Assembly: GCA_024114885.1 (NCBI GenBank)
Contig: CP099427.1
Location: 930,001 to 994,000, forward strand
From: Septoria linicola
Taxonomy: Eukaryota > Ascomycota > Dothideomycetes > Mycosphaerellales > Mycosphaerellaceae
Reading direction: 5' to 3'
Length of the DNA stretch: 64,000 bases
This document shows, piece after piece, positions 46,735-59,900 of the stretch (positions are counted from its first letter, which is position 1; each line of letters starts with the position of its first letter). The notes beneath the pieces are model-generated. The model was not told the origin of the DNA, did not search any database, and saw only the letters and a program-made list of their open reading frames with translations. The translations under genes and the position numbers were made by a program.

Positions 46735-49700
46735 CTCTTTTATAGTAGAGGCTAGGCTTTAGTAGCTAGATCTTAGCTTATACCTCTAATTAAGTATCGC
46801 CTATCGAATTTCTACTTCTTTAGCTCTACTAGGCTAGCTTTAGCCTTTAGCTTACTAAGTCTTCTATTTCTTCTTTAAGCTCTATTAGTAGCTAGCGTAT
46901 ATAACTCTCCCTTTCTTCTTAAGTTATTACTAATAGCTTACTAATAAAGATCTATAGGTACTTATACCTAGGTAGAAGGCCTAGTTCTATAACCTTCTCT
47001 ATTAGTAGCGGTACTTCTTCTAGTTTAACCTAATCTAGAACTAGCTTTAGGTTTTCTTATAGAAAGGTATATTTCTTAAGGTCTATTCTTTTATAGATAT
47101 ACTCTCGTTTAGAGCTATCTAGCTTTTTAAGCTTATACGATATACCTCTCTATAATACTTTAGATACTCTAAAAAGGCCTTCCTATCTAAATATAAGCTT
47201 ATAAGAGAAGCTAGTTTTTAACTTAGAGCGGTATACTAATACGAGATCTTCTTCCTATAGTATAGTAAGATCCGTATAGCGATATTTATCGAAGTATACC
47301 TTGTTCTGTTCTTAGAGACGCTATTAACGTAGTCGTCCTTCTTCTATAGTCGTTTCTATAGCTTCTAGAGCTTGAGCTCGAATCGTAAGAAGCTCTACTC
47401 TAGTCTTAACCTTGCCCTAATCTATAATCTAGAAGATATAGTGTTCTAGCTCGATTAGTAGTACTACGTTACGCCTAATTATTACTTCCGATAGCGTTAG
47501 GCTAGTAGTAGAGACTATTATCGTTCTCTCTACCTATAGAACTACTAGAATATAGTTACGAATCGTATAAAGGCCGCTATTAGAGAGCTTTAAGTAAGTA
47601 TCTAATATCGTCTTATAGCCGACTTTAACGATAGCGTTAGACTAAAGGTAGTATAGCGAAATATTAATACGTTTAATACTATATAATAGTAGTAGCTTCT
47701 CTACGTTACTAAGGTTAGTCTTATAGTTGTCGAGGATAACCTCTACGGCGGCACCCTACTAGTAAAAGATCTCTTCTTATATAAACCTTACTATCTATAC
47801 TAAGGAGATACTCTTTACTAGGTACTAGAATATACGTACTTCTAGCTAGCGCGATAGAGATTCGCGTATAACTATTAACGAACAGTTCTTCGAGATATAT
47901 AAGCCGTCGATATACTACCTCTAGCCGACCGTAACTTAAAGCAGGATTTATAGTTCTCTAGGTACCTATCGTCTATACCGAAGACTATAAATAGTATACT
48001 ACCGAATAGCGAGCGAGATTTAAGCCTAGACTCTATCCTACTACTATCGTTTCTAGATAAGATTATACGTCTATTTAGCGCTACGATAACTGTTCTTATA
48101 ATAGTATACCTTAATAATACGAGCTCGTACTTTAGGTTTATCGATAACTCGCTATAAAGGTCTAGCTACTCGCTCTTAGCGCTAGAGCTAGTTGTTTTTA
48201 ATATAAAACAGCCGACACTTCTTCCTTAACCGCTTATACTCGTTATTAGAAACTCCCTTAGGCCTTTATATTCGTATAAGTACGAAAGCGATATTTATTA
48301 ACTCCTAAGAGTAGATCTTATTAATTATAGATAGCTCGCCCTAAATCACCTATATAGAGAAAGCGTTAACGTAAAAGATATTAAAGAATTACTTATTAAT
48401 TATTAGATCTACGTCTTCTTCCTACTCTATAGCCTCTATATCTTTAGGCGTAGTAGGCTTCCTTAATAACGAATCTAGAGCTATATACTTCTTACTAGGA
48501 ACATATATAACGTTAAAGTCGAAGAGGTAGATCTATACTAGCTAGCGCGTTATTACTATATTTGGTAAATTAGAGGTAGCCTTATTAAGCTAGTAAACGA
48601 GAGTATTTATATTAATCTCTAGTTAGAAATATACTCTAAATAGCTATAGTTTCAGCTTCTTTAATACCTTTAGTATACTAAGGTATTCGCGCTTTCTAGT
48701 ATCGTACTTAACCTCTACTAGGTTAAATAGGCCAGACTTATATCGAACTAGATAGTAGAGAAGTAGCTCGTCTCGATTATATTAGGAAAGCGTATATCTC
48801 TAACCTTTACTGCTCGAATCTATATCTACGATAATAAGTCCTACTTCTTCTCTAAAGTTAAGAGTAACTAGGGCTAGGGCTAAAACTAGTACCTTTAAGA
48901 TAACGTCTTTAGCTAGTTAGTGTTCGGTAGTCTATTAAAACTTAGTATCCTTCTATAAGAGTTTAAATAGTAGAGTAAAGATAATCGTAAAACCTTTAAC
49001 CTAGACGCGGTAGTCTGTAACTACGCTAAGGAAGATTCGAACCTCCTTCTAATTCTCTAGAGTTAGCTATTTCTTAATCTTCGCTACTCTTACGAAGTCT
49101 AGATAGCGACTATCGATACTAGTAAGGTAACTAACGATTACTAACTATTCGTAATAAAGCTATAGCTTATTAAAAGCTACGGTTATATTAGCTCGTTCTA
49201 TATTATAGAGAACGTCGTCTACGGCTATAATATGTTTAATAACGTAATAGCGGAGGCTAGGTTCAACCTCTTTACTATCGTACTTCGTCTTAGGCTCTTT
49301 AATACTAATATTATTAAGGAACGGCTATACCTTATACGAGATATACTCTATAAGTACTTGATTAATAATACGAACGAACTAGGTAATAGAATTCGTAGCT
49401 CCTTATAGTAACGTTGTCTACTATAATAGTCCTAGTAGTAAGTCGAAGCCTATAAGGTCTCTATATAATTTATCGAGTAGGATTTAGTTATATCTAGAGA
49501 AGATATTAACTAATAAGGCTAGCGCGTAACCGGTAAAGTCCTTAGAGAAACCCTTAGCGTTAGGTAGTAAGTTCGAATCTCTTATAGTAACTTAATTAAA
49601 CTTCTAAGCTACGTTAATTAACTAATACTTCTTTAGCTTACCTACCTCCGTCTTCTTACTAATAAGGAAGTATAGGTTTTAATAGGCACCGTAGTATAGC

Positions 49701-50840
49701 TTAAGAGTTCTAGCTTAGATTCGTTGTCTTAGTATATCCTCTACGATATATCGTAGAGATAGGTTTAGCTTGAAGCCTAGATACTACTATAGCTCGTAAG
49801 GAACTATCCGAATCTTCTATAGTAGAGTAATATTAGGATTAATTCGGCCTAAATACGTAAAGTCCTACGCAAAAGTAGCTTCTCGGTTCCTTAGTATATA
49901 GTATAACAAATCTAGCTCCTTTAGTAGTAGTTCTATACTAGGTTTGAACTTTGTAAGCTATTCGGGCGTAAGCTATAATCTAGGCTCGATCGTCGAGAAT
50001 CTCTTAGTTAAGTACTTACTATCGTAAGGTCTAGTACTAGGTAGTATAGCTACTTCCTTCTTAATATAAGTCCGTCGCTAGTCCTTTAGTCCGCTAGAGT
50101 TTAAGCTATTAGTTATAGTAATGTCGGCATTTACCGGTTTAATCTTATTAGTAACTCGCTTATAAAGAGTATAGGCGCTAATATAATTATCTAGCTTCCG
50201 CTACCCTATAGCTTCTTTATTACGAGCTCTCTCTACTACTATGTTAATAGCGGCCGAGATAACGTATATCTCTTCGCTAAGCTCGTTACCTACTTTATCG
50301 GAAATGACCTCGTCGTAGAGTCTAGGTTCTTAGATAGCTAGCTCCGCCTCTCTAAGCTTCCTATAAGTAATTATTAAGTATTCGCCTCTATAATTTAAAC
50401 TCTAGCTCGATTAAGGTACTAGTATAGCCTCTTTAAAACTATACCTAATACCCTAGTATAGGTCTCGCTCGTTAGTATAAGCTAGCTTAGCTTCGCTAGT
50501 AGCTAGTAAAAGCTTCTTAAGTCGACTATTTTAGCTAAATTTAGCGATATTGCCTTCGATAGCTACTACTACGAGATAGTTATACTATATTTAAGTCTAG
50601 CTATAATTAACCCGTCTTAATAGTTCGAGCTACTATCGTAGAGAGGTGCTTTATCTAATTAAGTCTACTATAAAATAGTCCCTAAAGTAGATTACTTTTA
50701 TATACGATAACTACTACGTAAGGTAATTAAAGACTTAATTCTCTAGGAGTTTAGAGCTGTCGGTAACTATAAACAAACACTAGTACTAATCGCTTATCTA
50801 TCTATACTACTAGTATAGTTTAAAGTATAGTATAGGAGGT
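46735..50840 (-). pseudogene. R1 RT-RNase H-integrase, broken
   Basis: Minus-strand counterpart of R2 28480-32750. The RT active site reads F-L-Asn-Asn at 49310-49321. It is continuous across the point where R0 is broken by R2 (near 49424), and so gives the reference for that junction. Confidence 0.78.
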
Positions 50841-50846
50841 ATAACG

Positions 50847-50871
50847 TAATTATTGTTTAAAAAGATAACTA
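50847..50871. repeat. 25-bp palindrome, R1 copy 2
   Basis: TAATTATTGTTT then AAAAAGATAACTA, between RT and protease frames. Confidence 0.65.
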
Positions 50872-51306
50872 TAGAACGTTCTACTAGCTAACCCTCCTAA
50901 GTAGAGTTTTTACCTCTAACTACTAAACCTTGCTCGGAAAGGGTAGTAGAAGCTTGAAAAGCTTATAATTCCTCTCCCTACTCCTCGCTATTATAAGATC
51001 TAGAGTCCTCGACGGTATACTCTATATTCTTTAGCTAATAATTACTAAAAGTTAGAGTTTAGACACTAACTTCTATAGAATCTAGACGCGATAAAAGTAT
51101 TAGAGCCCCTACTAAACTCGTGCCGTCGACTAGAGCTAGTTCCTCGGTACTCTAGCTTTTCCTAGGACTTGTTCTATAGTACGTATATTACTATAGCTAT
51201 TAAAACTAGTAAATATAATAATATAGCTATCTAGAGTACTAATTAAGCCCTCCTAAGAGCTATTATCGTAGTTCTTAGAAGCTAGGCGCACCTACCGCGC
51301 CTATAG

Positions 51307-53575
51307 TTAGCTAAGTAAGATTAGGCTATTCGCTAGTAAGACTAGAAATAGTATCGTAACTCTTACGCTAAAGATATCGACTAATACCTCTAGGTAGTAT
51401 CTAATAAAAGTAACCTTACCTTCGACTCCTTCTATAGTAATATTACTAAGAGAGGTTATACCGACTTGAAGCTTTCGAACGTGTTCGATCGGTATAATTA
51501 TTAACTTAGCTCTCTCGTCGATTAAAGACTTATAAGCTATTATTCGAGGGCCGTACTTTATAGGCACGTAGATACTTAGAATAATTTAATAGATATTATT
51601 AAATAATAGAAGGATGTTATTAGTCTACTCGTAAAGCTTAGAAGCGGGCCTAGGTTTCACTATATTAATCGCTATAGTAGTAACCTAGAAGGCCTTAATA
51701 TTAGTCGCTAAGACAGCTTTTATTAGCTCCTCCTCTACCTACTTACTAAAGGCTTTAGATAGTAAGGAATATATACTAATCTTAGCTCTACTACCTCTAT
51801 TCGTACGCTTCTTTATATAGAGTTTATTAAGCTTCTTACGTAGATCCGTATCGTTTAGAATACGACCCTATAAGGAATACGACGCTCGCTCGCTATAGAG
51901 AATAATCTCTACTAAGCTTAACTAGACCTTAGATTTAAGTATTTTATCTATCTAGAAGACGTTAGCGTTATTATTAGCGTATATAGCTCGAAGGTAGTTG
52001 TCTATACGCTTAGTCTTTAGAGGCTCCTTAGCTTTCTTACGCTTCTAAGTATACGTAGGAGCGACTAGAACTAGTAGACCGTTTAGGTAGTTATATATCT
52101 ATTTATCCTTAATCTTATCGTTATTATATCTCTAAGTTTAAGAATCCTCTAACTCTCTTATATCTATAAGATAAGGAGCTAGCTAGTTTTTATCTTTAAC
52201 CTTTTTAATACGAGAGTAACGATAAGCGCAGGTTCTTATAGCTACAGCCTAGGTCGTAATCTGCTTCTATACTCCTATTAGCTATCCTTCGACTAGACGA
52301 GAAGGGTTTAGGTTCTACTTTGTCTTTACGCTATCTCTAGCTACGTAGGCGCTAATTAGATCGTCCTAATCCTCCTATATAATAGAAGCGACTTAACCGA
52401 TATTAATAGGACTATTAATACTAGCTACCTTATTCGCTATCCTCTACTAGCTCGCTCTTAGCGTTAATAAACGATCTATATTTTCAAGATTAATCTTCTC
52501 GTAGCGCTACTCTAATACTCCTATTAATACGAATAGCTTTAGTAGTTCCTTATCCTAGTAGTACTATATCTTTTCTATACCTAGGCGAGGCGTTCTATAG
52601 TATATAATACTAGTCTTTAGATCTCTATATATTAAGCTCTTAGTCTCGAACTACTATAGGTACTCGTAGTTTATAGCTATATAGCCTTCGAGCCTATATA
52701 TCTAATAACCTGAAATCTTTAAAGCGATCGCTATATAGGCCTTAATTATTAACCTATTATCTATCGTAGCTAAGTTAATCGAAATCTCCTAGCTATAAGT
52801 AGGCCTTAGAATATATAGATAGTCGTAATCGTAAGACTTCGCCTACTATCCTATCGACGAGCGTAGTAGCTATAGGCCTCCTTCTTCGAGTCGACGAATC
52901 GTAGCGATTATAAGGTCTTATATACTAGTAGTAATATTATCGACGGTTACTAGCTTACGGCCTTTATAGACTACTATTTCTTTAGCCTTAAACTTAGAGT
53001 TTAGTCTTAGAGCGGACTTCTTTACTACTTCGTATAACTACTAGACGTCTCTACTACCTTCGTTATATACTTCTAATTTAAAGTCCTTATTACTATTAAT
53101 CTAACGCTAGGCTATCTTTAAGAGCTTACTATAATCTAAGTCCTTATTATTAAGATCTAACCTAAGATAGGCCTAGAGCCTCTTACTAAAACGAAATAGA
53201 AGGCCTCGTATAAATAGAAGAGTACGAGAACGCTCGTCTATATACGAAGTAGGTATAGTATTAGAGTAGAGTATAAACTGTCTTAAGTACTCTAAGAGAT
53301 TATTATCCTCGCTATAGTTAACCTTATAAAGGTTTTCTATATAGTAGCGGTTTCCGAGTATATATATATTATTATACTTTTAGTATTCCTTAATAATCGA
53401 CTCTTTAAACTTAGCGTAGTCTCGGTCGTAGAAACTATTAAGGCGCTAGTATCGTCTACGTTAGACAACTATAACCTAAGTAAGTAACTTCTTATAAAGC
53501 TACTTATTATTATTAATAAGTAGAATAGCGTAGTTACTATATAGTACTTTAAAGCGCTTAATATACTCGGTTACG
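51307..53575 (-). pseudogene. R1 gag-protease, broken, with intact retropepsin-like fragment
   Basis: Counterpart of R2 25742-28015. The segment 51307-51567 has escaped stops and gives an 86-residue fragment containing AYKSLIDERAKLIIIPIEHV and ending LANSLILLS. This is the layout of a retropepsin: LID at the active-site loop and an ILL strand at the end, although the Gly after LIDE reads Arg. It opens with GTG, so it is an internal piece and not a gene of its own. Confidence 0.7.
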
Positions 53576-53985
53576 TTCTCTCTATTAAAGAAGAGATTCT
53601 AGTCCGAGCTAGGTAGTAGTAGAACCTAAGCGATAATCACCTTCTAGTTTTAGGTTACTTAGATAGTCTCTATAAGTAGCTAGAACTACGCTATAGATAA
53701 TCTACCTCCTAAGTTCGGTTCTCGAAAGATATTAGTATTAGGGTTAAGGTTAGTATCTCCTTAGTCCTCCGCTTCTATAGACATATCGTTGTCTAGTAGA
53801 GGGAATAAAGTAAAAGCGGATAGTAGCTTTACTAGTAATCTTCGAATTTGCTTATTAAGCTAGTTAGATAAGCTACTCTCTAGTATTTTAGGCTAGCTAG
53901 TAGATACTAATTCACTTATAGAGCTTGTTCGAAGGTATTCTAAGAGTATATTATACTCTCCTTAATTAGGTTTTTAAATAAAATA

Positions 53986-54010
53986 TAGTTATCGTTTAAA
54001 ACGATAACTA
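53986..54010. repeat. 25-bp palindrome, R1 copy 1 (upstream of gag)
   Basis: Perfect inverted repeat with arms TAGTTATCGTTT and AAACGATAACTA, the same as R2 copy 1 read on the other strand. Confidence 0.85.
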
Positions 54011-54726
54011 AAAAAAACAAGAGTCTAAAATTTTCTTAGCCGTTAGAAGGTAAACGTTAAACTTTTTCTTTATAATACTAGAGCTATATTAATTATACCT
54101 AATAAGTAAGGTATATCGTGTCGTATAGTTCGACCGTTTATAGCTAGGCGCGTCTATCTTACTTATTCGGGTAATTTACTATATAACTATAGTAGTATAA
54201 TATTACGTTAGCCTATACTATATACCGGGTCCGGGGCCTTAGACGTAATTAGTGTCCTTAGCTAAACGATTAGCGTCTAACGCTGTACTAGGGCTTATTC
54301 TAAGCGATCTATATACTAGAGGATACGAGATTGCCTAGACGGGTCTAGCCTATCCTATAGCCTCTACGCTATCTAAACGAGAGCGTTTTTACGCTAAACT
54401 AGGGTCTAATCGAAGACTATTATAGGTATAGAGACCTCGAGTAAATCTCTAATATAGTAAGTCGCCTTACTATCTATACGATAATTACCGAATAGATCTA
54501 TACTAAGGAGTACTAGAGGTTTATAACTTTTCTAGGTTAGAGCGATATCTATATTCTAGGAGCTTCTATATTATTATAGCCCTTTAAGTCGCCTCTTACG
54601 TAGGCTTCTTTTAGGCCTCTTATTAATATTTATAGTATATTAGTTCTCGCTTTAAAGCTACTATCTACCCTCTACGCTTCTAGTTCCGGTATAAGAGAGA
54701 AGAGATAGCCCTACCTTCGGCTCTAT

Positions 54727-55005
54727 TAATAGATAATAACTACCTTAATACTAACCCTCTAGGTAGGTATAAGAGTAGTCGCTATAGAACAAGACCTATT
54801 TAGAGAGTAATAGTCTTATAATACGTTAATTAAATAGTAGTAACGAGCTTAAAATAGTAGTCCTAAGACTAGGAGCCTATACTAGGACTATAGGATATTA
54901 AATTAATTAAGTAGAGTAAATATTGCTATCTTAGAAACGAGCTACTATCTTGCTTTTATACTAAAACTACTAAGCACGGTATATAGGTAAACCTTTACCT
55001 TACTA
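54727..55005 (-). repeat. R1 5' LTR (279 bp)
   Basis: Same orientation as 35533-35811. Followed by the ATAG duplication at 55006-55009, after which R2 ORF3 resumes. Confidence 0.9.
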
Positions 55006-56488
55006 ATAGTATAGCTAATCTCTAAGCCCTTATTACCTAGAATACTTAAAACTAGACGTAGTTTAAGCTAGAAGCGAATACTTTCTTCTCTAAGCTAGTA
55101 GGACGCTCTTATCGTAGTAAGAAGAGTACTAATACTTAGGAACTAGAGAACGATATTAACGCTCTAATATACGAGGTAGGAGGAAGCTATCTCGGACCCT
55201 TTTAGTTCGTAGTAACCGAAGTAGACTTAAAGGTTACTTCTAACGTCTATTAGAGGGCTTAGGAGCTCTTAGACTATAATAGTAATAAGGGTACCTAGAC
55301 CGATTATAGCTTCCTCTTTTATTCTCCTTCTACTAGAGGCCTATTTTAGATCCTAGACTCTTTACTCGAAGCTATACGGTATAAGTTTATAGTATATCGA
55401 TAGTATAATACGGCTATTAGTTAGTATAGTTAGTCTCGCGGTATATAGTACTCGCTATCCTAATAGCTTCTTCGCTAATATCCTTTACTATAGCTATACT
55501 AGCTAGTTACTACTCTATATACGACTATTAAGTACGTAGCCTACCTATCTACTACCTTTTATATCTTCGACGATAAGGTAGGTTCTAACTACCCTAACGG
55601 CTTCTAGTATATCGCTTTAAACGAGAATATACTACTTAAGAAGAAGGGCCTTAATTAGGTTTAGTTTACGATCTCTCTAGACGATACTAGCGATAGAGGG
55701 CGACTTTTACTAACCTCGGACACGATTAGTAATAGGCTCTTTAACTCTAAGGAGGCAAAGTAGCTAGCGAGGCGTATTATCGCTAATAAGTAAAGCTATA
55801 GTATAGGCTTTGTCGAGACTATACCTCTAGTAATTACTAACGAAATAAAAGCTAATCTTAAGCTTAGTTAGAAGAATCCTTATACTAATATAGGCTCGCT
55901 AGTTATTTCGCACTCCTATATCTCTTAGCGGTATACTCGTATAGGCGAAGAGTATCGTATAATTCCGATAGTATTTCTAGCCTACCCTAATAGTCGAACG
56001 TTAGATAAGCTACCTAATAGTAACTACGTTAACGTTCCTACGATCTATAGTATATATCTCTACTACGAGCGGATACTCTTTATAGCTTCTAGCACTAAGT
56101 ACTCTACGCGAGTAATAAAACCCTTCGCTACTAAGATACTTCTAACTAGCTTAGGCCTGATTTCCGATATCTTAGTAAGCTAAGTTCTATAGACAGATTA
56201 GGTAGTAAGTATAGAGATAAAGAAGCTCTTTAGTATAAGTAAGGAGGAGTTTAAGGTCTATATAGTTAAATAGTAGACTACGGCTAAAGCTTAATTCGAT
56301 ACTGCCTACGCTACGGCTATAGATATTAAGGAGTAGGTATTTAGCGAAGCTAGCTTTATAAGCGTAGATAGTAACTTAGAAGTATTAGTATCGAAGAAGA
56401 GAGAGGCTATCCCTAAGGAGATCTCTAAGGATATAGTAGAAGAGTAGCGGCTAGCGAATAATAATCGGATCTAAGAAGGTGTTTTTAG

Positions 56489-56513
56489 TAGTTATCGTTA
56501 GAAAAGGTAACTA
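56489..56513. repeat. 25-bp palindrome, R2 copy 4
   Basis: TAGTTATCGTTA then GAAAAGGTAACTA, just after the end of ORF3 and about 120 bp before the 3' LTR. Confidence 0.65.
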
Positions 56514-56635
56514 TTTAATAGGCCTCTAATTAAAAGTTTAATAGACTTTAATAGAAAAACTAGCTAGTTTTAAGCAATTCTAAGTAAGATCTATAGGTAG
56601 TTAGGTGTCTAGTTAGATACTAAGGAAGAGAGGAT

Positions 56636-56914
56636 TAGTAAGGTAAAGGCCTACCTATATACCGTACTTAGTAGTTTTAGTATAAAAGTAAGGTAGTAGC
56701 TCGTTTCTAAGATAGTAATATTTACTCTACTTGATTAATTCAATGTCCTACGGTCCTAGTATAGGCTCTTAGTCTTAGGACTACTATTTTGAGCTCGTTA
56801 CTACTAGTTAATTAACGTATTATAAGACTATTACTCTCCGAATAGGTCTTATTCTATAGCGACTACTCTTATACCTACCTAGAGAGTTAGTATTAGAGTA
56901 GTTATTATCTATTA
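56636..56914 (+). repeat. R2 3' LTR (279 bp)
   Basis: Starts TAGTAAGG, ends ATCTATTA, preceded by a purine tract and followed by CTAC and resumed R0 sequence. Confidence 0.9.
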
Positions 56915-56918
56915 CTAC

Positions 56919-59900
56919 TATAATAAGCCTAGCGGTAAATCGAAGCCTATAAGGTCTCTATATAATTTATTAAGTAGGATTTAGTTATATCTAGAGAAGA
57001 TATTAACTAACGAGGCTAGCGTATAACTAGTAAAGTCCTTAGAGAAACTCTTAGCGTTAGATAGTAAGTTCGAATCTCTTATAGTAACTTAATTAAACTT
57101 CTAAGCTACGTTAATTAACTAATACTTCTTAGGCTTACTTACCTTCGTCTTCTTACTAATAAGGAAGTATAGATTTTAATAGATACTATAGTATAGCTTA
57201 AGAGTTCTAGCTTAGATTCGTTATCTTAGTATATCTTCTACTATATACTATAGAGATAGGTTTAGCTTAAAGCCTAGATACTACTATAGCTCGTAAGAAA
57301 CCGTCTAGATCTTCTATAGTAGAGTAATATTAGGATTAATTTAGCCTAAATATATAAAGTCCTACGTAAAGATAGCTTCTCGATTCCTTAGTATATAGTA
57401 TAATAAATCTAGCTCCTTTAGTAGTAGTTCTATACTAGGTTTAAACTTTATAAGCTGTTTAGGCGTAAGCTATAATCTAGGCTCGATCGTCGAGAACCTC
57501 TTAGTTAAGTACTTACTATTATAAGGTCTAGTACTAGGTAGTATAGCTACTTCCTTCTTAATATAAGTCCGTCGCTAGTCCTTTAATCCGCTAGGGTTTA
57601 AGCCGTCTATTATAGTAATGTCCGTATTTACTAGTTTAATCTTATTAGTAACTCGCTTATAAAGAGTATAGGCGCTAATATAGTTATCTAGCTTCCGCTA
57701 CCCTATAGCTTCTTTATTATAAGCTCTCTCTACTACTATATTAATAGCGGCCGAGATAACGTACGTCTCTTCGCTAAGCTCGTCGTCTACTTTATTAGAG
57801 ATAACCTCGTTATAGGGTCCGGGTTCTTAGATAGCTAGCTCCGCCTCTCTAATCTTCCTATAGGTAATTATTAAGTATTCGCCTCTATAATTCGAACCCT
57901 AGCTCGATTAAGATACTAGTATAGTATCTTTAAAACTATACCTAATACCCTAGTATAAGTCTCGCTCGCTAGTATAAGCTAGCTTAGCTTCGCTAGTAGC
58001 TAGTAAAAGCTTCTTAAGTCGGCTATTTTAGCTAAATTTAGCGACGTTACCTTTAATAGCTACTACTACGAGATAGTTATACTATATTTAAGTCTAGCTA
58101 TAATTAACCTATCTTAATAGTTCGAGCTACTATCGTAGAGAGGTACTTTGTCTAATTAAGTCTACTATAAAATAGTCTCTAAAGTAAATTATCTTTATAT
58201 ACGATAACTACTATATAAGGTAGTTAAAGACTTAATTCTCTAGGAGTTTAGGGCTATTAGTAACTATAAACGAATACTAGTACTAATCGTTTATCTATCT
58301 ATACTACTAGTATAGTTTGAAGTATAGTATAGAAAGTATAACGTAATTATCGTTTAAAAAGGTAACTATAGAACATTCTACTAGCTAACCTCTCTAAGTA
58401 GAGTTTTTACCTCTAACTACTAAACCTTATATAGAAAGGGTAGTAGAAGCTTAAAAAGCTTATAATCTCTCTCTCTACTCCTCGCTATTATAAGACCTAG
58501 AGTCCTCGATAGTATACTCTATATTCTTTAGCTAATAATTACTAAAAGTTAGAGTTTAGATACCGACTTCTATAGAATCTAGATATGATAAAAGTATTAG
58601 AGCCTCTACTAAACTCGTACTATCGACTAGAGCTAGTTCCTTAGTACTCTAGCTTTTCCTAGAACTTGTTCTATAGTACGTATATTACTATAGCTATTAA
58701 AACCGGTAAATATAATAATATAGCCGTCTAGAGTACTAATTAAGCTCTTTTATAAGCTATTATCGTAGTTCTTAGAAGCTAGGCGTATACGCTACGCCTA
58801 TAGTTAGCTAAGTAAAATCGGGCTGTTCGCTAGTAAGACTAGAAATAGTATAGTAACTCTTACGCTAAAGATATCGATTAATATCTCTAGGTAGTACCTA
58901 ATAAAAGTAACCTTACCTCTAACTCCTCCTATAGTAATATTACTAAGAGAAGTTATACCGACTTAAAGCTTTCGAATATATTCGATTAGTATAATTATAA
59001 ACTTAGCCCTCTTATCGATTAAAGACTTATAAGCTATTATTCGAGAGCCGTACTTTATAGGTACGTAGATACTTAGAATAATCTAATAGATATTATTAAA
59101 TAATAGAAAGATATTATTAGTCCGCTTGTAAAGCTTAGAAGTAGGCCTAGGCTTTACTATATTAATTACTATAGTAGTAGCCTAGAAGGCCTTAATATTA
59201 GTCGCTAAGACAGCTTTTATTAGCTCCTTCTCTACTTACTCGCTAAAGGCTTTAGATAGTAAGGAATATACGCTAATCTTAGCTCTACTACCTCTATTCG
59301 TACGCTTCTTTATACGAAGCTTATTAAGCTTCTTACGTAGATCCGTGTCGTTTAGAACACGACCCTATAAGGAATACGACGCTCGTTCGCTATAGAGAAT
59401 AATCTCTACTAAGCTTAACTAGACCTTAGATTCGAGTATTTTATCTATCTAGAAGACGTTAGCGTTATTATTAGCGTACGTAGCTCGAAGGTAGTTGTCT
59501 ATACGCTTAGTCTTTAGAGGCTCCTTAGCCTTCTTCTACTTTTAAGTATACGTAGGAGCGACTAGAACTAGTAGACCGTTTAGGTAGTTATATATCTACT
59601 TATTCTCGATCTTATCGTTATTATATCTCTAAGTTTAAGAATCCTCTAACTCTTCTATATCTATAAGGTAAGAGGCTAGCTAGTTTTTATCTTTAACCTC
59701 TTTAATATAAGAGTAACGATAAGCGCGGGTTCTTATAGCTATAGCCTAAGTTATAATCCGCTTCTATACTCCTATTAGCTGTTTTCTAACTAGACGAGAA
59801 GGATTTAGGTTCTACTTTATCTTCGCGCTATCTCTAGCTACGTAGGCACCGATTAGGTCGTCTTAATCCTTCTACGTAATAGACGCGACTTAACTAATAT

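Larger units (their letters stand above)
35533..55005 (-). mobile_element. Gypsy copy R1 (minus strand), inserted in R2 ORF3 and interrupted by C1
   Basis: Direct 279-bp LTRs at 35533-35811 (3') and 54727-55005 (5') with ATAG duplication. Without C1 and its duplication it is about 13.17 kb, close to R2. Reading right to left: 5' LTR, leader, gag-protease (about 53570-51310), RT-integrase (about 50840-46740, tail at 40425-40000 beyond C1), ORF3 (about 39100-35960), purine tract, 3' LTR. It keeps slightly more CG, CA and TG than R0 and R2, as expected for a younger insertion. Confidence 0.87.
33860..56480 (+). pseudogene. R2 ORF3, broken and split by R1; function unrecognised
   Basis: Coding parts are about 33860-35532 and 55010-56480. 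Joining them across R1 and one 4-bp duplication keeps the reading frame. The frame reads as protein for roughly 1,000 codons, with TAG/TAA only at likely Gln/Trp positions. Visible features: a basic helical start (KEVNDRIKISIFNFFKRLL near 34160), an acidic linker with a run of Glu near 34915, Ser-rich segments, and a more folded-looking C-terminal half (VVTEVDLKVTSNVY near 55210). It lies between integrase and 3' LTR on the sense strand, the position of env-like or accessory ORFs in other LTR elements. I see no signal peptide or membrane segment that would support env, and no family I recognise. Confidence 0.6.
24314..56914 (+). mobile_element. Gypsy copy R2 (plus strand), inserted in R0 and interrupted by R1
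   Basis: LTRs at 24314-24592 and 56636-56914 (both 279 bp) bound an element cut by R1 at 35532/55010. Without R1 and one target duplication it is about 13.12 kb. The 4-bp duplication is CTAC at 24310-24313 and 56915-56918. Order on the plus strand: 5' LTR, long leader, gag-protease, RT-RNase H-integrase in a second frame, ORF3 in a third reading block, a purine tract AAGGAAGAGAGGA (56622-56634) just before the 3' LTR. The element is inactivated by RIP. Confidence 0.85.

Noticed and set aside
54727..56914. A 2.2-kb element with inverted ends, like a non-autonomous transposon
   Set aside because: The left repeat is the 5' LTR of R1 and the right one is the 3' LTR of R2. The sequence between is the end of R2 ORF3.
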